64,000 bases of DNA, from positions 4,438,175 through 4,502,174 of the forward strand of contig NZ_LR733275.1 in NCBI RefSeq assembly GCF_902506415.1, written 5' to 3'. Position 1 is the first letter of the stretch; every line of letters begins with the position of its first letter. Made by a program: the position numbers and the translations under genes. This stretch comes from Massilia sp. 9I. GTDB lineage: Bacteria; Pseudomonadota; Gammaproteobacteria; Burkholderiales; Burkholderiaceae_D. The notes below the pieces were generated by a model. It was not told the origin of the DNA, made no database searches, and saw nothing but the letters and a program-made list of their open reading frames with translations. Shown piece by piece: positions 25,291-35,700 of this stretch.

Positions 25291-26710
25291 AGGCGACGTC
25301 AAAGGCGCCGCTCTTCAGGCGGCCGCCCTTGTCGGCCATGTGCAGCTCCAGCTCGCGCGACAGCACGAACAGCGTGCGCGCCGATTCGGCGTAGAGCGGC
25401 TCCCACTGGTTGTCGCGCAGGGCGACCATGAGCTTGCCTTCGCGCTCGGCGATGTCGAAGGTGCCCAGGCCCTTGATCCCGTAGCGCCCGGCCAGCTTGG
25501 CGCGGGTGGCAGCCGGCAGCGAGATCGCCTTGCGCATCACGGTCTGGTAGGTCGGCCAGCGGTATTCGGCCGACACGGCGCGGATCAGTTCCTGCGCCAG
25601 CTCTGCGCCGGCGTCGCCGTTCGTCATGACGACCGCGCCTTCGCCGCGCTGGACATAGGCGTACAGCGAGTTCTGGTAGCCCATGTTGCTGCCGCCGTGG
25701 CCGAAGGCATGCTGTGGCGCCTTGCCGTCGATTTCCAGGCCGAGCGCGTAGTTGTTCATCACCGGGCGCAGCATCGTGCGCGTCATGGTCGGCGACAGCA
25801 CGGCGTCACCGCCGGCCGCGGCGCGCTGCACCGCGAGCGCGAATTTCGCCAGATCGGTCGGCGTCGTCCACATCCCCGCCGCCGCCAGTTCCGGATAGGT
25901 GTACGGTCCGCCCGGGTAGGCCGCGCCTTTCGCGTTATGCGGCAAGGCGGCGCGCGCCAGCAGGGCGCTGGGCAGCGGCTGGGCGAAGGTACTGTCGCTC
26001 ATGCCGAGCGGCTTGAGCACCGTGTCGTCCATCAGCGCGTCGAAGGGACGGCCTGCGCGGTCGATCATGGCCTGCTGCACGATGCTGTAGCCGCCGCCCG
26101 AATACTTCCAGGCGTCGCCCGGCATGCCCTCGATGCGTACCGGCCCTGTGTTGGCGGGCGCGGCGCCGTCCAGCACCTGCACCAGCGTCGGCACCTGCGC
26201 GCCGGCCGCATACCCCGGGAAGCCCGAGACCGTGGTGGCGGCAGTATGGGAGAGCAGCTGGCGCAGGCTGACCGGGCGCTTGTCCGGACCCGGCGGCAGC
26301 TTCCAGCTGGTGAGTACGGTGTTGATGTCGGCGTCGAGGTCGAGCTGGCCGGCTTCGACCATCTTCAGGGCGCCCATCGCGGTGACGGGTTTGCTGATCG
26401 AGGCGGCCTGGAACAGGGTCTGCGGCGTCACAGGGGCGCCGTTCGCGTGGGTCACGCCATAGCCCTTGGCCCAGGCGACTTTGCCGCCGCGGATGACGGC
26501 AATGCTCACGCCGGGCACGTTCAGCCTTTGCATCTCGCCGGCCAGCGTGCGCGTGTCGAGTTTGGCGCCCTGGATCGCCACCGCCGGGCGCAGCCCGCGC
26601 TCGATACGCGCGATCGCGTCCCCGTCCTGCGCCTGGGCAGGGATGCAGGCCAATACGAAGCTACCCAATGCGCATGCCGTGACTGCGCGCCTTGCAAACA
26701 CTGCGTCCAT
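25274..26710 (-). CDS. Secreted serine hydrolase, class C beta-lactamase fold
   Basis: The protein has 478 residues with a signal peptide ending ACIPAQAQ. The catalytic SxxK is S104-K107 (ASISKPVT). The second motif is YSGGGY in place of YxN, and HGG near the end (FGHGGSNMG) replaces KTG. This pattern is typical of EstB-like esterases and D-Ala-D-Ala peptidase-like enzymes rather than true beta-lactamases. A ~100-residue C-terminal extension (AKLAGRYGIKGLGTFDIAEREGKLMV) is a lipocalin-like domain. The substrate is unknown. Confidence 0.87.
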   Translation of the reverse strand: MDAVFARRAVTACALGSFVLACIPAQAQDGDAIARIERGLRPAVAIQGAKLDTRTLAGEMQRLNVPGVSIAVIRGGKVAWAKGYGVTHANGAPVTPQTLFQAASISKPVTAMGALKMVEAGQLDLDADINTVLTSWKLPPGPDKRPVSLRQLLSHTAATTVSGFPGYAAGAQVPTLVQVLDGAAPANTGPVRIEGMPGDAWKYSGGGYSIVQQAMIDRAGRPFDALMDDTVLKPLGMSDSTFAQPLPSALLARAALPHNAKGAAYPGGPYTYPELAAAGMWTTPTDLAKFALAVQRAAAGGDAVLSPTMTRTMLRPVMNNYALGLEIDGKAPQHAFGHGGSNMGYQNSLYAYVQRGEGAVVMTNGDAGAELAQELIRAVSAEYRWPTYQTVMRKAISLPAATRAKLAGRYGIKGLGTFDIAEREGKLMVALRDNQWEPLYAESARTLFVLSRELELHMADKGGRLKSGAFDVAFTRQR

Positions 26711-26789
26711 CCTGTCTCCCGTCTGCGTTGTCGTGTTACCTCATCGGTAAGCAGTATCGGGAAATGGAACAGTCAGCGCAAGTGCAAAG

Positions 26790-27974
26790 TCAGGCCACGG
26801 TTGCGACATCCATGGTGAAGGTGAACGAGGTCGAGCCGGCGCTCGAGCCGATTTCGATCGCGCCGCCGTGGCCGCGCGCGATCTGGTCGACGATGTACAG
26901 GCCGAGCCCGAGGCCTTCGCTGCCGGCACGCGAAGCGGCGCGCCAGTAGGGTTTCAGGAGCTGGTCGATGACGGCGGGGCTCAGGTCCGGCCCGCCGTTG
27001 GTGACGCGCAGCGTGAAACGGCCTTCGCGCACATGGGCCACCACGAAGACCGGATGGTGTTCGCTGCCGTGCACAAGGGCGTTCTTGAGCAGGTTCGAGA
27101 GCAGCTGCGCCAGCCGCTCGGGGTCGCAGTGCAGCGACAGGCCGGGCTGGATCGCGGTGTCGATCACGCGCTCCGGATACAGGCCCGACAGCTCGTCCAC
27201 CACGTCATAGAGGCGCAGGTCGGCGCCCTTCACTGGCCGCAGGTCGAGCGCGATGCCGCCGCCCATGCGGCCACGCGTGAAGTCGACCACGTCCTCGACC
27301 AGGGCCGCCATGCGCCGGGTGCTGCGGCGGATGCGTTCGACCACCTGGCGGGTGGACGGGTCCTGGTGTTTCAGCAGCAGGATCTCGCTGGCCGACAGCA
27401 CCGAGCCGAGCGGGGTGCGCAGGTCGTGCCCGAGCACGGCGATGAACTGTTCACGCAGCTCGGCGGTCTCGCGTTCGTCGAGCAGCGCGGCGCGCGCTTC
27501 GCCCAGCGAGTGCTCGCTCTCGAGCTGCTTGGCGATCAGCTCCGTGAACAGCTGCAGCGTCGACACCGTGACGGTATCGGTCAGGCGCGCCGGTTCCGGA
27601 TCGAGTCCGCACAGGGTGCCGAAGTACTGGCCATCCGGGCGGAACACGGGAATCGAAAAGTAGCTCTGGAAGCCGTAGATGCGCGGCGTATGGTGGTCGC
27701 GATAGCGCTCGCTTTCGCTCACGTGGTCGATGATCACGGCGGCGCCGGTATCGCGCACTTCTTCGCACAGGGTCGTGGTGACGTCGAGCGGGTCGCCCGG
27801 CTTGAGGCCGAATTCGAGTTTGTCGAGGACCGCGCAGGCGGTCCACGAATCCGGGGTGACGTGGGCGATGCACACGAAGCGCAGGCCGGTCATGGCGGCG
27901 ACGGTTTCCAGGATTTTCGGCACGGCGCCGATGGACTGGATCTCGTCGACGCAGGAAAGTACGTTACCTGCCAT
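26790..27974 (-). CDS. GAF-domain sensor histidine kinase
   Basis: The protein has 394 residues and no membrane helix, so it is cytoplasmic. A GAF domain spans ~15-150 (FVCIAHVTPDSWTACAVLD, YFSIPVFRPDGQYFGTLCGLD). The phospho-accepting H183 is in GHDLRTPL. The ATPase has the N box (NLLKNALVHG), G1 (NGGPDLS) and G2 (GLGLGLYIV). The ATG at 27974 was preferred because the GAF fold starts soon after; the ribosome site is weak. No response regulator gene is adjacent, so it is an orphan kinase. Confidence 0.88.
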   Translation of the reverse strand: MAGNVLSCVDEIQSIGAVPKILETVAAMTGLRFVCIAHVTPDSWTACAVLDKLEFGLKPGDPLDVTTTLCEEVRDTGAAVIIDHVSESERYRDHHTPRIYGFQSYFSIPVFRPDGQYFGTLCGLDPEPARLTDTVTVSTLQLFTELIAKQLESEHSLGEARAALLDERETAELREQFIAVLGHDLRTPLGSVLSASEILLLKHQDPSTRQVVERIRRSTRRMAALVEDVVDFTRGRMGGGIALDLRPVKGADLRLYDVVDELSGLYPERVIDTAIQPGLSLHCDPERLAQLLSNLLKNALVHGSEHHPVFVVAHVREGRFTLRVTNGGPDLSPAVIDQLLKPYWRAASRAGSEGLGLGLYIVDQIARGHGGAIEIGSSAGSTSFTFTMDVATVA

Positions 27975-28034
27975 AGAACGGCCTACGAAATGGTTACAAA
28001 CGAACCATGGTAGCACTTGTGACCTGATAGAAAG

Positions 28035-29096
28035 TTACTTGTTACAAATCCATCCGCCGTCCGCGTAAACACGTTCCTCGCCGAGATACACGGCATCGGT
28101 CACCGCGAACACGTCGATGTGGTAGCGCGCGTCCTTGCGCTTGAAGCCGGGTTTTGGGTACACGCCGTGCTTGGCGCCGAGCGACAGGTGGATGCCGCAC
28201 ATGCGCTCGTAGGTGCCGATGTCGTCGACGCGGCGCTCGCGCGTGAAGGCGCGGTTCAGGCCGAAGCCCAGCTCGCGCACCCAGACCTCGCCCTCGTCGG
28301 CGGTGATGTTGTCCAGCACCTGCTGGAAGGCGGGGGTGGCGTTCTCCGTGCCCACCACGCGCCCGCGCTCGATGACCAGGGTCACCGGCACGTCGGGGCG
28401 GTTGGAGCGGTAACTGGTGTCGCCGAAGACGTGCACCTGCACCCGGCCGTGCACCGCTTCCAGGTCGAGCGCCTCGGTGAACACTTCGCCGATCGGGAAC
28501 TGGCCACCGACGTTGTGCATCTCGCTGTAATCGCCCACGTTCAGCTTGGCCGGCTCGAGCGGCGAACTGAAATACAGCGTCTCTCCGCCGCCCTCCACAC
28601 GCGCATGCGGCGCCACGTCGATGCGCGCTTTCAGGGCGCGGCCGGTGCCGCGGAAGTAGGCAGGGTCGTAGGCCAGCGATTCGATGTAGTGCTCGGATTG
28701 CGGGCCCGGCATGCGCGACAGGTGCACGTGCTCGATCACCTTCAGCCCCAGCTTGAACAGCTCCACGCGGATGCGAAAGCCATCGAGGCGGAAGTTGGTC
28801 GACTGCACCAGCACCACCAGGTCCTTCGCCCCCATGGCGCGGAAGGCCGCCAGCACGTCTTCCGGCGTGGCGCCGTCGAATTCGATGAACCGGGCGTCCG
28901 GCAGGTTGCGGCGGTAAGCCTCGGTCAGCGCGCGCGCCAGGGGTGTGCGTTCGTCGTAGACCACCAGCGCCCGCTGCGCCGGCCCGTGCTCGACGGCGAT
29001 CGCCAGGATGTCTCCCAGGTGTGCGCTGGCGGCGTCGACGGCGTGTGCGGGGAGCGCCTCTTGCGGGGGCAGGTCGGGCGAAGCTGGGGTATGCAT
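28035..29096 (-). CDS. M29-like aminopeptidase / NicX-like family protein
   Basis: The protein has about 353 residues. It resembles the leucyl aminopeptidase (aminopeptidase T, M29) fold group, shown by the SEMHNVGGQFPIGEVFTEAL segment, GTENATPAFQQVLDN, VRELGFGLN and HIDVFAVTDAVYL. The same fold includes 2,5-dihydroxypyridine dioxygenases, so metal-dependent peptidase and ring-opening dioxygenase activities are both possible. The start is uncertain: ATG at 29096 gives a Pro-rich leader, ATG at 29129 would add 11 residues, and neither has a good ribosome site. Confidence 0.7.
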   Translation of the reverse strand: MHTPASPDLPPQEALPAHAVDAASAHLGDILAIAVEHGPAQRALVVYDERTPLARALTEAYRRNLPDARFIEFDGATPEDVLAAFRAMGAKDLVVLVQSTNFRLDGFRIRVELFKLGLKVIEHVHLSRMPGPQSEHYIESLAYDPAYFRGTGRALKARIDVAPHARVEGGGETLYFSSPLEPAKLNVGDYSEMHNVGGQFPIGEVFTEALDLEAVHGRVQVHVFGDTSYRSNRPDVPVTLVIERGRVVGTENATPAFQQVLDNITADEGEVWVRELGFGLNRAFTRERRVDDIGTYERMCGIHLSLGAKHGVYPKPGFKRKDARYHIDVFAVTDAVYLGEERVYADGGWICNK

Positions 29097-29317
29097 GTTC
29101 GGCGGAAATGAAGGGAAAATCGCCGCCATTATACGTATGTTTGCCAAAAGTTCCGTGCATGGACCCGCAAATGGCTCATCTATTGATCCTCCGGGTGTCA
29201 GGGCGCGCTACCCCGTGTACGGAGCGCCGCGCGGCAGTGGCCGGCGCTATGATTTGAGCAACAACAACACGGTCTCGACTAGGTTTCGATCAATTATTTT
29301 AGGGCACAGGGCAAGGG

Positions 29318-30799
29318 ATGACATACCGATGGGAAACGCCTGCCAGTGTCTGGCAGGAAGACGAGCGTAGCGGACAGTTCGAGCTGCTGGCCAGCGAAGG
29401 GCTGGGCCGCATCGACTGGCAGGCCCATGCGCCCGGCCGCTTGCCCGACGTCGCTCGGCTGCTCGGCGCCTCGCTGCCCACGAGCTGCGGCTGCGCCCCC
29501 ATCTATCCCGAAGGTTTCGCTTTTTGCCCGAACTGCGGCAAGCCGCTGCAGCGCCTTCCCGGCACGCCCTCGCGCCAGCCCGGCTGGTGGGGGGCGGGCG
29601 GCGACGCCATGCTGCCGCGCCACGTACCGCATGGCCTGCCGGTGAGCTCGCTGCCGCTGGGCGACAGTCTGGAAGAACGCCCGGCCGCGCCACACCTCGG
29701 CCGCTGCGACCTGAGCATGCCGGTGCCGCCCAATTCGCATTGCGTGTTCGCCGCCGCCCATTACGGCTTTCCGGAGCAGCGCCTGCTGGCGCTGGCGCAT
29801 ACCCGCGGCGTGCTGCAGTACTGGGACCCGGTGGGCGGCCTGTGGCACGTGATGGCGCCCGACGAAGGCGCGGCCGGCCTGGCCTTCACCACGTCAAGCT
29901 ACGCCTGGCTGCCGGTGCTGGAACCGCGCCGCGGTGAAGTGGCCATCGTGCCCACCAATGGCGGCCTGCAGCGCCTGTGGATCAATCCCGTCAGCGAGAG
30001 CTACCGCACCGAGCCGCTGCTGCAGGCGCCGCTGGTGGCCGCGCCCGGCGTCATGCGCCGCCACGTCGCCTGCCTGATCGCGCCGGAGGGCGCGGTGCGC
30101 CTGTGGGGGGCGCGCGTCGACATCGACGCCGTCGAAGAATATGCCTGCCCGGATGTGCCGGCTTCCGGCTGGTCGCGCCCGATCGGCTACGACGGCCGCC
30201 TGTTCTGGCTGCACGCCCAGGGCCAGCTGGCCTGGCGCCCGGGCGAGGCGCCGCAATTCACGCCCTGGCCGCCGGACTGGCAGCCGCGCCTGGAATTCGG
30301 CGGCCCGACCCAGAGCCGCGATGGGCGCCTGTGGCACATCGGCCATGACGGCCAAGGCTATTCCTTCCTCGAACTGGGCAGCGAGCGGCCCGAGACCATG
30401 CCGATCGACGGCGCGCGCCTGGGCTTCGCCAACTTCCTGTTCCGGCGCGGCCACCCAGTGGTCGATGAGCCCTGGTCGGGAGAACACGTGGAAGACCTGA
30501 ACCAGGACGACACCCTGGTGCTGCCGCTGCTGCGCGCATTCAACAACAACCGCAGCCAGCCGAGCGGGCTGGTGCTGCGCATGCACAAGTTCACCGGGCG
30601 CGCCGAGGATGCGCTGGAAAACCGCGTGATCGCGCGCACCACGGTCGAATGGATCGGCCGCCGCAACGTCATCCTCGATGAAGCCGTGCGCCTGGCGCGG
30701 CCGCTCGAGTGCGTGCCCTTCGTCTACGACGGCTGCCTGTGGCTGCACCATCCGGACTGGAACGCGATGCGCGGCTGGCGCCTGGAAGAGCAGGCATGA
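29318..30799 (+). CDS. Zinc-ribbon protein of the tubulin-like locus
   Basis: The protein has 493 residues with no signal peptide or membrane helix. Four Cys (C57, C59, C70, C73) form a zinc ribbon (SCGCAP...FCPNCGKPL). The remaining ~400 residues are rich in Trp, Gly and beta-strand-like repeats (VLQYWDPVGGLWHVM, DGRLFWLHAQGQLAW, DGRLWHIGHDGQGYSFLEL) and may form a beta-propeller. This is inference; I know no named family. It is the first gene of a five-gene locus, and its stop overlaps the vWA-like gene by ATGA, so the products are probably made in fixed ratio. Confidence 0.75.
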   Translation: MTYRWETPASVWQEDERSGQFELLASEGLGRIDWQAHAPGRLPDVARLLGASLPTSCGCAPIYPEGFAFCPNCGKPLQRLPGTPSRQPGWWGAGGDAMLPRHVPHGLPVSSLPLGDSLEERPAAPHLGRCDLSMPVPPNSHCVFAAAHYGFPEQRLLALAHTRGVLQYWDPVGGLWHVMAPDEGAAGLAFTTSSYAWLPVLEPRRGEVAIVPTNGGLQRLWINPVSESYRTEPLLQAPLVAAPGVMRRHVACLIAPEGAVRLWGARVDIDAVEEYACPDVPASGWSRPIGYDGRLFWLHAQGQLAWRPGEAPQFTPWPPDWQPRLEFGGPTQSRDGRLWHIGHDGQGYSFLELGSERPETMPIDGARLGFANFLFRRGHPVVDEPWSGEHVEDLNQDDTLVLPLLRAFNNNRSQPSGLVLRMHKFTGRAEDALENRVIARTTVEWIGRRNVILDEAVRLARPLECVPFVYDGCLWLHHPDWNAMRGWRLEEQA

Positions 30800-32286
30800 G
30801 GGCGCTTGTCCGGCACGTCCTCGCCCTTCTGGCGCTGCTGCTTCTCGCGGCCAGCGCCGGTGCGACGCCGCACGTCTTCCTGGTGCAGAACTCGGGCTGG
30901 ATGGAGCCCTTCTACAGCGACCCCAAGTCGCAGTTCAAGCCGCTGGTCGGCGCGCTGGCCGGGGCCGTGGTGCAGCCCGGCGACGCGCTGGTGCTGGCAA
31001 GCTTCAACCAGTCGCTCCCTGGCGCACCGTCACCGAAAGCGCTGCTGTCGCTCAAGGCCGACGGCAAGACCGTGCGCGGCCGCGTCAACGAGGCGCTGGC
31101 GAACCTGGACACGGCGCGCAAACCCGGCAGCGCTGCGCTGGCCGACACCGACCTGGGGGAGGCGGTGCAGGCGGCCATCTCCACGGCGCTGGGCGGCAAG
31201 GCGGGCATCGTCTGGCTGCTCACCAACAACCGCAACAGTCCCAACAACGACCAGGCCACGGCGGCGCGCAACCGCGAGTTCTATGAACTGATCCACCGCG
31301 GCGCGGCGATCGACAAGGTGGTGGCCTTCCCGCTGCGCATGCCCGTGCAGGGCAGGCATTACCAGGCGAATGGCCTGATGGTGTACGCGTTCGCGGTCGG
31401 CAAGGAAGGCAGCCGCGCACTGGACAGCCTGCTGGCCTCCCGCCGCATCGCCAGCGTCATCACCGAGCAGCCGGCGCGCCTGAAGCCGCTCGACCGCGAC
31501 ACCGTGCGCCTGGTCCCGGCCCAGGTCGAAGATGCGCCCGGCGTGGCTTTCTCGCAGGCCCCTGGCGGCGGCCTGCGCGCCGACGTCGATCCCGATGCGC
31601 GCACCCCGCACGCCCGCATCCGCTGGAACCTGGAAAACACAATGTACCCCTACACCATCGTCTCGGCCACGCTGGGCGCGCGTTCGCTGCTGGCCGGGGA
31701 AGACCGCAAGATCGAGCTGGCCAGCACCCGCGTGAACGGCCTGGCGCCGGGCAAGCCGCAGCCGCTCGGCTCGACGATGCAGCTGCCGGTGGCGCAGCTG
31801 CCGGACAAATGGTCAATGGCGGCGCTCAAGTCGGCCGGCTCCGCCTATGTGCTGCCGGGACGGATCGAGCTGCACCTGGCGAACCAGCAGCTGGCGCTGT
31901 CGCAGGCCTTCCGCCAGCGCATGGCCGAGCTGTTCCCGGGCGACCCGCTGCCCGACATCTTCACGCCGCCGCCTTCCATCCAGGCGTCGAACGCGGTGCT
32001 GCCGATCGAGGTGCGGGTGCATTACGGCATGGGACCGCTGGCGGCCCTGGGTGGCATCGTGGCAAGCCTGCTCGCCGCAGGCGCTGCCGCTGCCTGGGCC
32101 TACGGTCGGCCACGCGTGGCCCAGGTGACGGTCGAGGATGAACTGCGCACCATGCGCGCGCGGCCCGGCACCACCCAGCCGATCTACGACAAGGCCGGCA
32201 CCCAGGTGGCGGTCTTGAGAACCACCCTGTTCGGCCACCAGCTGACCGACCTGCGCGAAGGTGCGCAGGTGCGCTTAGGACGTTAA
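30796..32286 (+). CDS. vWA-like membrane protein of the tubulin-like locus
   Basis: The protein has 496 residues. A signal peptide (VLALLALLLLAASAGA) precedes a von Willebrand A-like fold at ~25-190: hydrophobic beta-1 (HVFLVQNSGWM), the TDLGEAV element and IVWLLTNN. The MIDAS Asp and second Ser are replaced (QNSGW instead of DxSxS), so metal binding is probably lost. A Pro/Gly-rich periplasmic region follows, then one membrane helix at ~412-436 and a ~50-residue cytoplasmic tail. This topology could carry information from the periplasm to the tubulin-like protein. The ATG at 30796 overlaps the previous stop. Confidence 0.75.
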   Translation: MRALVRHVLALLALLLLAASAGATPHVFLVQNSGWMEPFYSDPKSQFKPLVGALAGAVVQPGDALVLASFNQSLPGAPSPKALLSLKADGKTVRGRVNEALANLDTARKPGSAALADTDLGEAVQAAISTALGGKAGIVWLLTNNRNSPNNDQATAARNREFYELIHRGAAIDKVVAFPLRMPVQGRHYQANGLMVYAFAVGKEGSRALDSLLASRRIASVITEQPARLKPLDRDTVRLVPAQVEDAPGVAFSQAPGGGLRADVDPDARTPHARIRWNLENTMYPYTIVSATLGARSLLAGEDRKIELASTRVNGLAPGKPQPLGSTMQLPVAQLPDKWSMAALKSAGSAYVLPGRIELHLANQQLALSQAFRQRMAELFPGDPLPDIFTPPPSIQASNAVLPIEVRVHYGMGPLAALGGIVASLLAAGAAAAWAYGRPRVAQVTVEDELRTMRARPGTTQPIYDKAGTQVAVLRTTLFGHQLTDLREGAQVRLGR

Positions 32287-32310
32287 CAATAAAAAGGAAA
32301 GGAAACCCCC

Positions 32311-32769
32311 ATGCAAGGCACCCAGAAACCATCCGCACCGTCGCCCAGCGATCCCGGCTTCAAGCTGCCGGAAGAATCGGCCTCGCCCCAGGACTCGCTG
32401 CCCCAGACCCAGCCGGAGACCGCGGGCCGTCCGGTCGAGGTGGTGCCGGGCAGCGCACAAGCGCCCGTGCCGGCCACCGACACCTCGACGCGCGACCTGG
32501 CGATCGGCGCGGTGGTCTTCATCGTGCTGCTGGTGGTGTACTTCTTCGTGCGCAACGCCTACGTGCACCACCTGGTGGTGCGGCGCGTGGCGCCTTCCTC
32601 GGCGGGCAGCGCCGGCTGGCTGCTGTTTGTCGGCCTGGGCTTCCTGTCGGCGGCTGCGGTGCTGGCCATTATCAATGCGAGTAAATTCCTGACCTTTGCC
32701 GTGACCGGGCCGCTGGTGGCGGTGGGGCTGGTGGCGCTGGTGGCGGCGCTGTTCATCGGCCGCAGGTAA
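32311..32769 (+). CDS. Small three-helix membrane protein of the tubulin-like locus
   Basis: The protein has 152 residues, with a strong AAAGGAAAGGA ribosome site. The first ~60 residues are Pro, Ser and Gln rich and likely disordered. Three membrane helices follow (AIGAVVFIVLLVVYFFV, AGWLLFVGLGFLSAAAVLAII, FAVTGPLVAVGLVALVAALFI), separated by a short basic loop. I recognise no family. Its place between the vWA-like and tubulin-like genes suggests a membrane anchor or adaptor for the tubulin-like protein. Confidence 0.75.
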   Translation: MQGTQKPSAPSPSDPGFKLPEESASPQDSLPQTQPETAGRPVEVVPGSAQAPVPATDTSTRDLAIGAVVFIVLLVVYFFVRNAYVHHLVVRRVAPSSAGSAGWLLFVGLGFLSAAAVLAIINASKFLTFAVTGPLVAVGLVALVAALFIGRR

Positions 32770-32787
32770 TCGAGAAAAGAGAACGAT

Positions 32788-35700
32788 ATGGCAGATTTCC
32801 CCAACCCCGCGGCCCTGAACGCCAAAGCGGAATTAAAAGTCGACCTGCGCCCGACGCTGTTCATCGGCGCCGGCGGCACCGGCATGGAAGTGATGATGCG
32901 CATCCGCCGCCGCATCCTGTCGGCGGTCTGGAACCGGCACCACCCGACCCGCGTGGAGTCGATCGGCGACTTCCCGGTGGCGCGCTTCCTGCACTTCGAC
33001 CTCGACAACAATGCCGTCATCGACGAGGGCAAGTCGCAGCGCACCGACCCCTGGTATGAACTGGTGAAGCTGAGCGACGAGGAGCGCCTGGTCGAGACGC
33101 TCGACCTGCCGCAGTACCACGAGTCCGACGACAGCCTGGCGCGCTTCCCGCTGATCGAAAGCTGGATGCCGCTGCGTCCCAAGAAGCTGCGCTCGCTCGG
33201 CATCGACCCGTCGAAAGGGGCGGGCCAGATCCGCGCACTGGCGCGGCTGTATTTGTTTGACAAGTATCCCAAGCTGAGGGGACGCATCAAGGGCGCATTG
33301 AATTTCCTGAGCAGTAATGCCGGCATCGAGCGCAAGGAGAACTACCAGCGCCTCGGCCTGCAGGTCGACACCTCGAAGTTCCGCATCGTCGTCATCGCCT
33401 CCTGCGCGGGCGGCACCGGCGCCGGCAGCGTGCTGGACCTGGGCTGGCTGTCGAAAGCGATCGCGCGCCAGGAAGTCTCGGACAGCCAGGTCGACCTGGT
33501 GCTCCTGATGCCGGGCGGCTTCGCCAAGGCCAATAAGGAGCGTACTGAGGCGAACGCCTACGCCACCCTGATGGAACTGGAGACGGCGATGCGCGACATG
33601 AACGCGCAGGTCCACTGGATGGACCCGGACAGCATCACCGGCCGCGGCGCGCCCTTCGACGACGTCTATTTCGTCGACACCGCGAACCTCGCCAACAAGG
33701 CCACGCTCGACGTCAAGGACGTCTACCAGATGGTGGCCGACACCCTGTTCGAAGACTTCGCTTCGGCCGACTTCGCCAACCGTAAGCGCTCGGTGGCGGT
33801 CAACCAGCAGCAGCACAAGCTGGGACCCTACAACCCGCGCGTGCCGGAGCAGCGCTTCGGCGACATGCGCCTGTCCTACTCGAAGGTCTACTCCGCCTTC
33901 GGCCAGGCCGTGCTCGACACCCAGCAAAGCCTGCGCGACGACATCCGCGCCTACGAACTGGCCGGGCTGATGGTGAAGGCCTTCTTCGGCCTAGTGAGCA
34001 CCGACGGCACCGTGGCAAGGCGGGCAGGGGACCAGGAACGCGACAGCTTCATGCGCGATCAGATGGAAATGGCCGAGCGTCCCTTCGACACCTTCCCGGA
34101 CTTTCGCAAGGGGACGGTGGACGTCACGCCCTTCCCGGAATATGCGCTGACGAATACCCTGCTGCTCGACAAGGACGGCCGCTCGCTGCTCGAACGGGTT
34201 GAGAGCAAGGTGCAGCTCGAGGTCGACCGCATCATGGCTTCCTACGACATCAAGCAATGGCGCGAGAAGGTGGCCGAGCTGCTGCCGCAGCTGGAGCGCG
34301 ACGCCATCCGCGAGGCCGGCGCCACCGCCGAGACCAGCGAGGACCGCATCAAGCGCCACACGGGCGAGCTGACGGGACGCCTGAAAACGCGCGTGCGCGA
34401 CCGCCTGTATGCGCTGCTGGACGACCGCAAGCAGGGCGGGCTGGAATTCGTGCTGTCGCTGCTGGAACAGGTCAAGGCGCGCCTGTCCCAGCGCGACCTC
34501 GGCAACGCCGAGCGCAATGGCCGCCGCTACCGCGACATCCGCGACGCCCTGCGCACGCGCCAGGTGGAAGAGTCGCTGAACAATCTGTCGCAGGCCGCCG
34601 GCCGCCTGTTCGGCAAGGAACCGCAGGCACGCGAGGTGATGAACCACCTCAAGCGCGACATCGCCGACTACCTGCGCTTCCACCTGCTGGCGGTGGCCGC
34701 CAACCAGTCGATCGAGGTGATGCGCAATATGTCGGCCTGGCTGGGCGAACCGCAAGCAACCGATGAACATGGCAACGCCCAGTGGAGCGGCGTCGCCGGC
34801 GAATTCCAGGAGGGCCGGCGCCAGGTCCAGGCCATGCTGCTGGCGGCCGACCAGCGCATTAGCCAGCTGCGCGCCGACGCGCGCCAGGAGCACGCCACCT
34901 ACATCAAGATCGCCAGCGACGTGCTGCCGCCGCCCGTGCGCCTCACCGGCGACGTCAGCGCCTGGAGCGAGGAAGTGCTGCTCGAATTCGGCGGCTCGGC
35001 GCGCCTGTTCCCGCAGTTGGGCGACGAGCGCCTGCGCGCCGACCTGCTGCTGAAACTGTTCCGCCGCGCCCAGCTGCAACTGTCGAACCAGGAGCTGGAG
35101 CAGCCCGAACCCGTCGATCCGCTGCTGGAGCGCTTGTCGAGCATGACGCCGCAGGAGCGCCAGCGCGTGTTCGCCGAATGGATCCGCAGCGCCATGCCCT
35201 GGGTGAACGCGCGCTTCTCGGCCGAGTTCACGCCGAACGCCGACCAGTTCAAGTGCTTCATCGGCGTGGGCGACGTCGGCGCCTGGGGCAAGATGGAGGC
35301 CGAACTGCGCGCCGCGGTGCCGACCGGGTACTTCCACGGTGACCTGATCTCGATCGTCAACACCGGCATCGCCGGCAAGGCGGTGTGCTACATCGAGCTG
35401 TCCGGCTACCCGATGACGGTGCTGCGGGGCCTGCCGACCTGGCGCGCCTCGTACCAGATCGAGAACCCGAAAATCCCGACCCACCTGCATTTCGACGCCA
35501 CGCGCTTCCGCCATCCGCTCTCGCCTTCGATGGATGAGCTGAACCGCCTGGCCGACGACTACGAATGGTTCCTGCAGGCGATCGCGCTCGGCGTCATCCG
35601 GCGCAAGGCCGACCTGGGCGACCGCGAGGCCAGCTTCCAGCCGCGCGGCCAGTACCTGTTCGAGGTCGAGCCGGGATCGGGCGAGTGGCTCCAGATCGGC

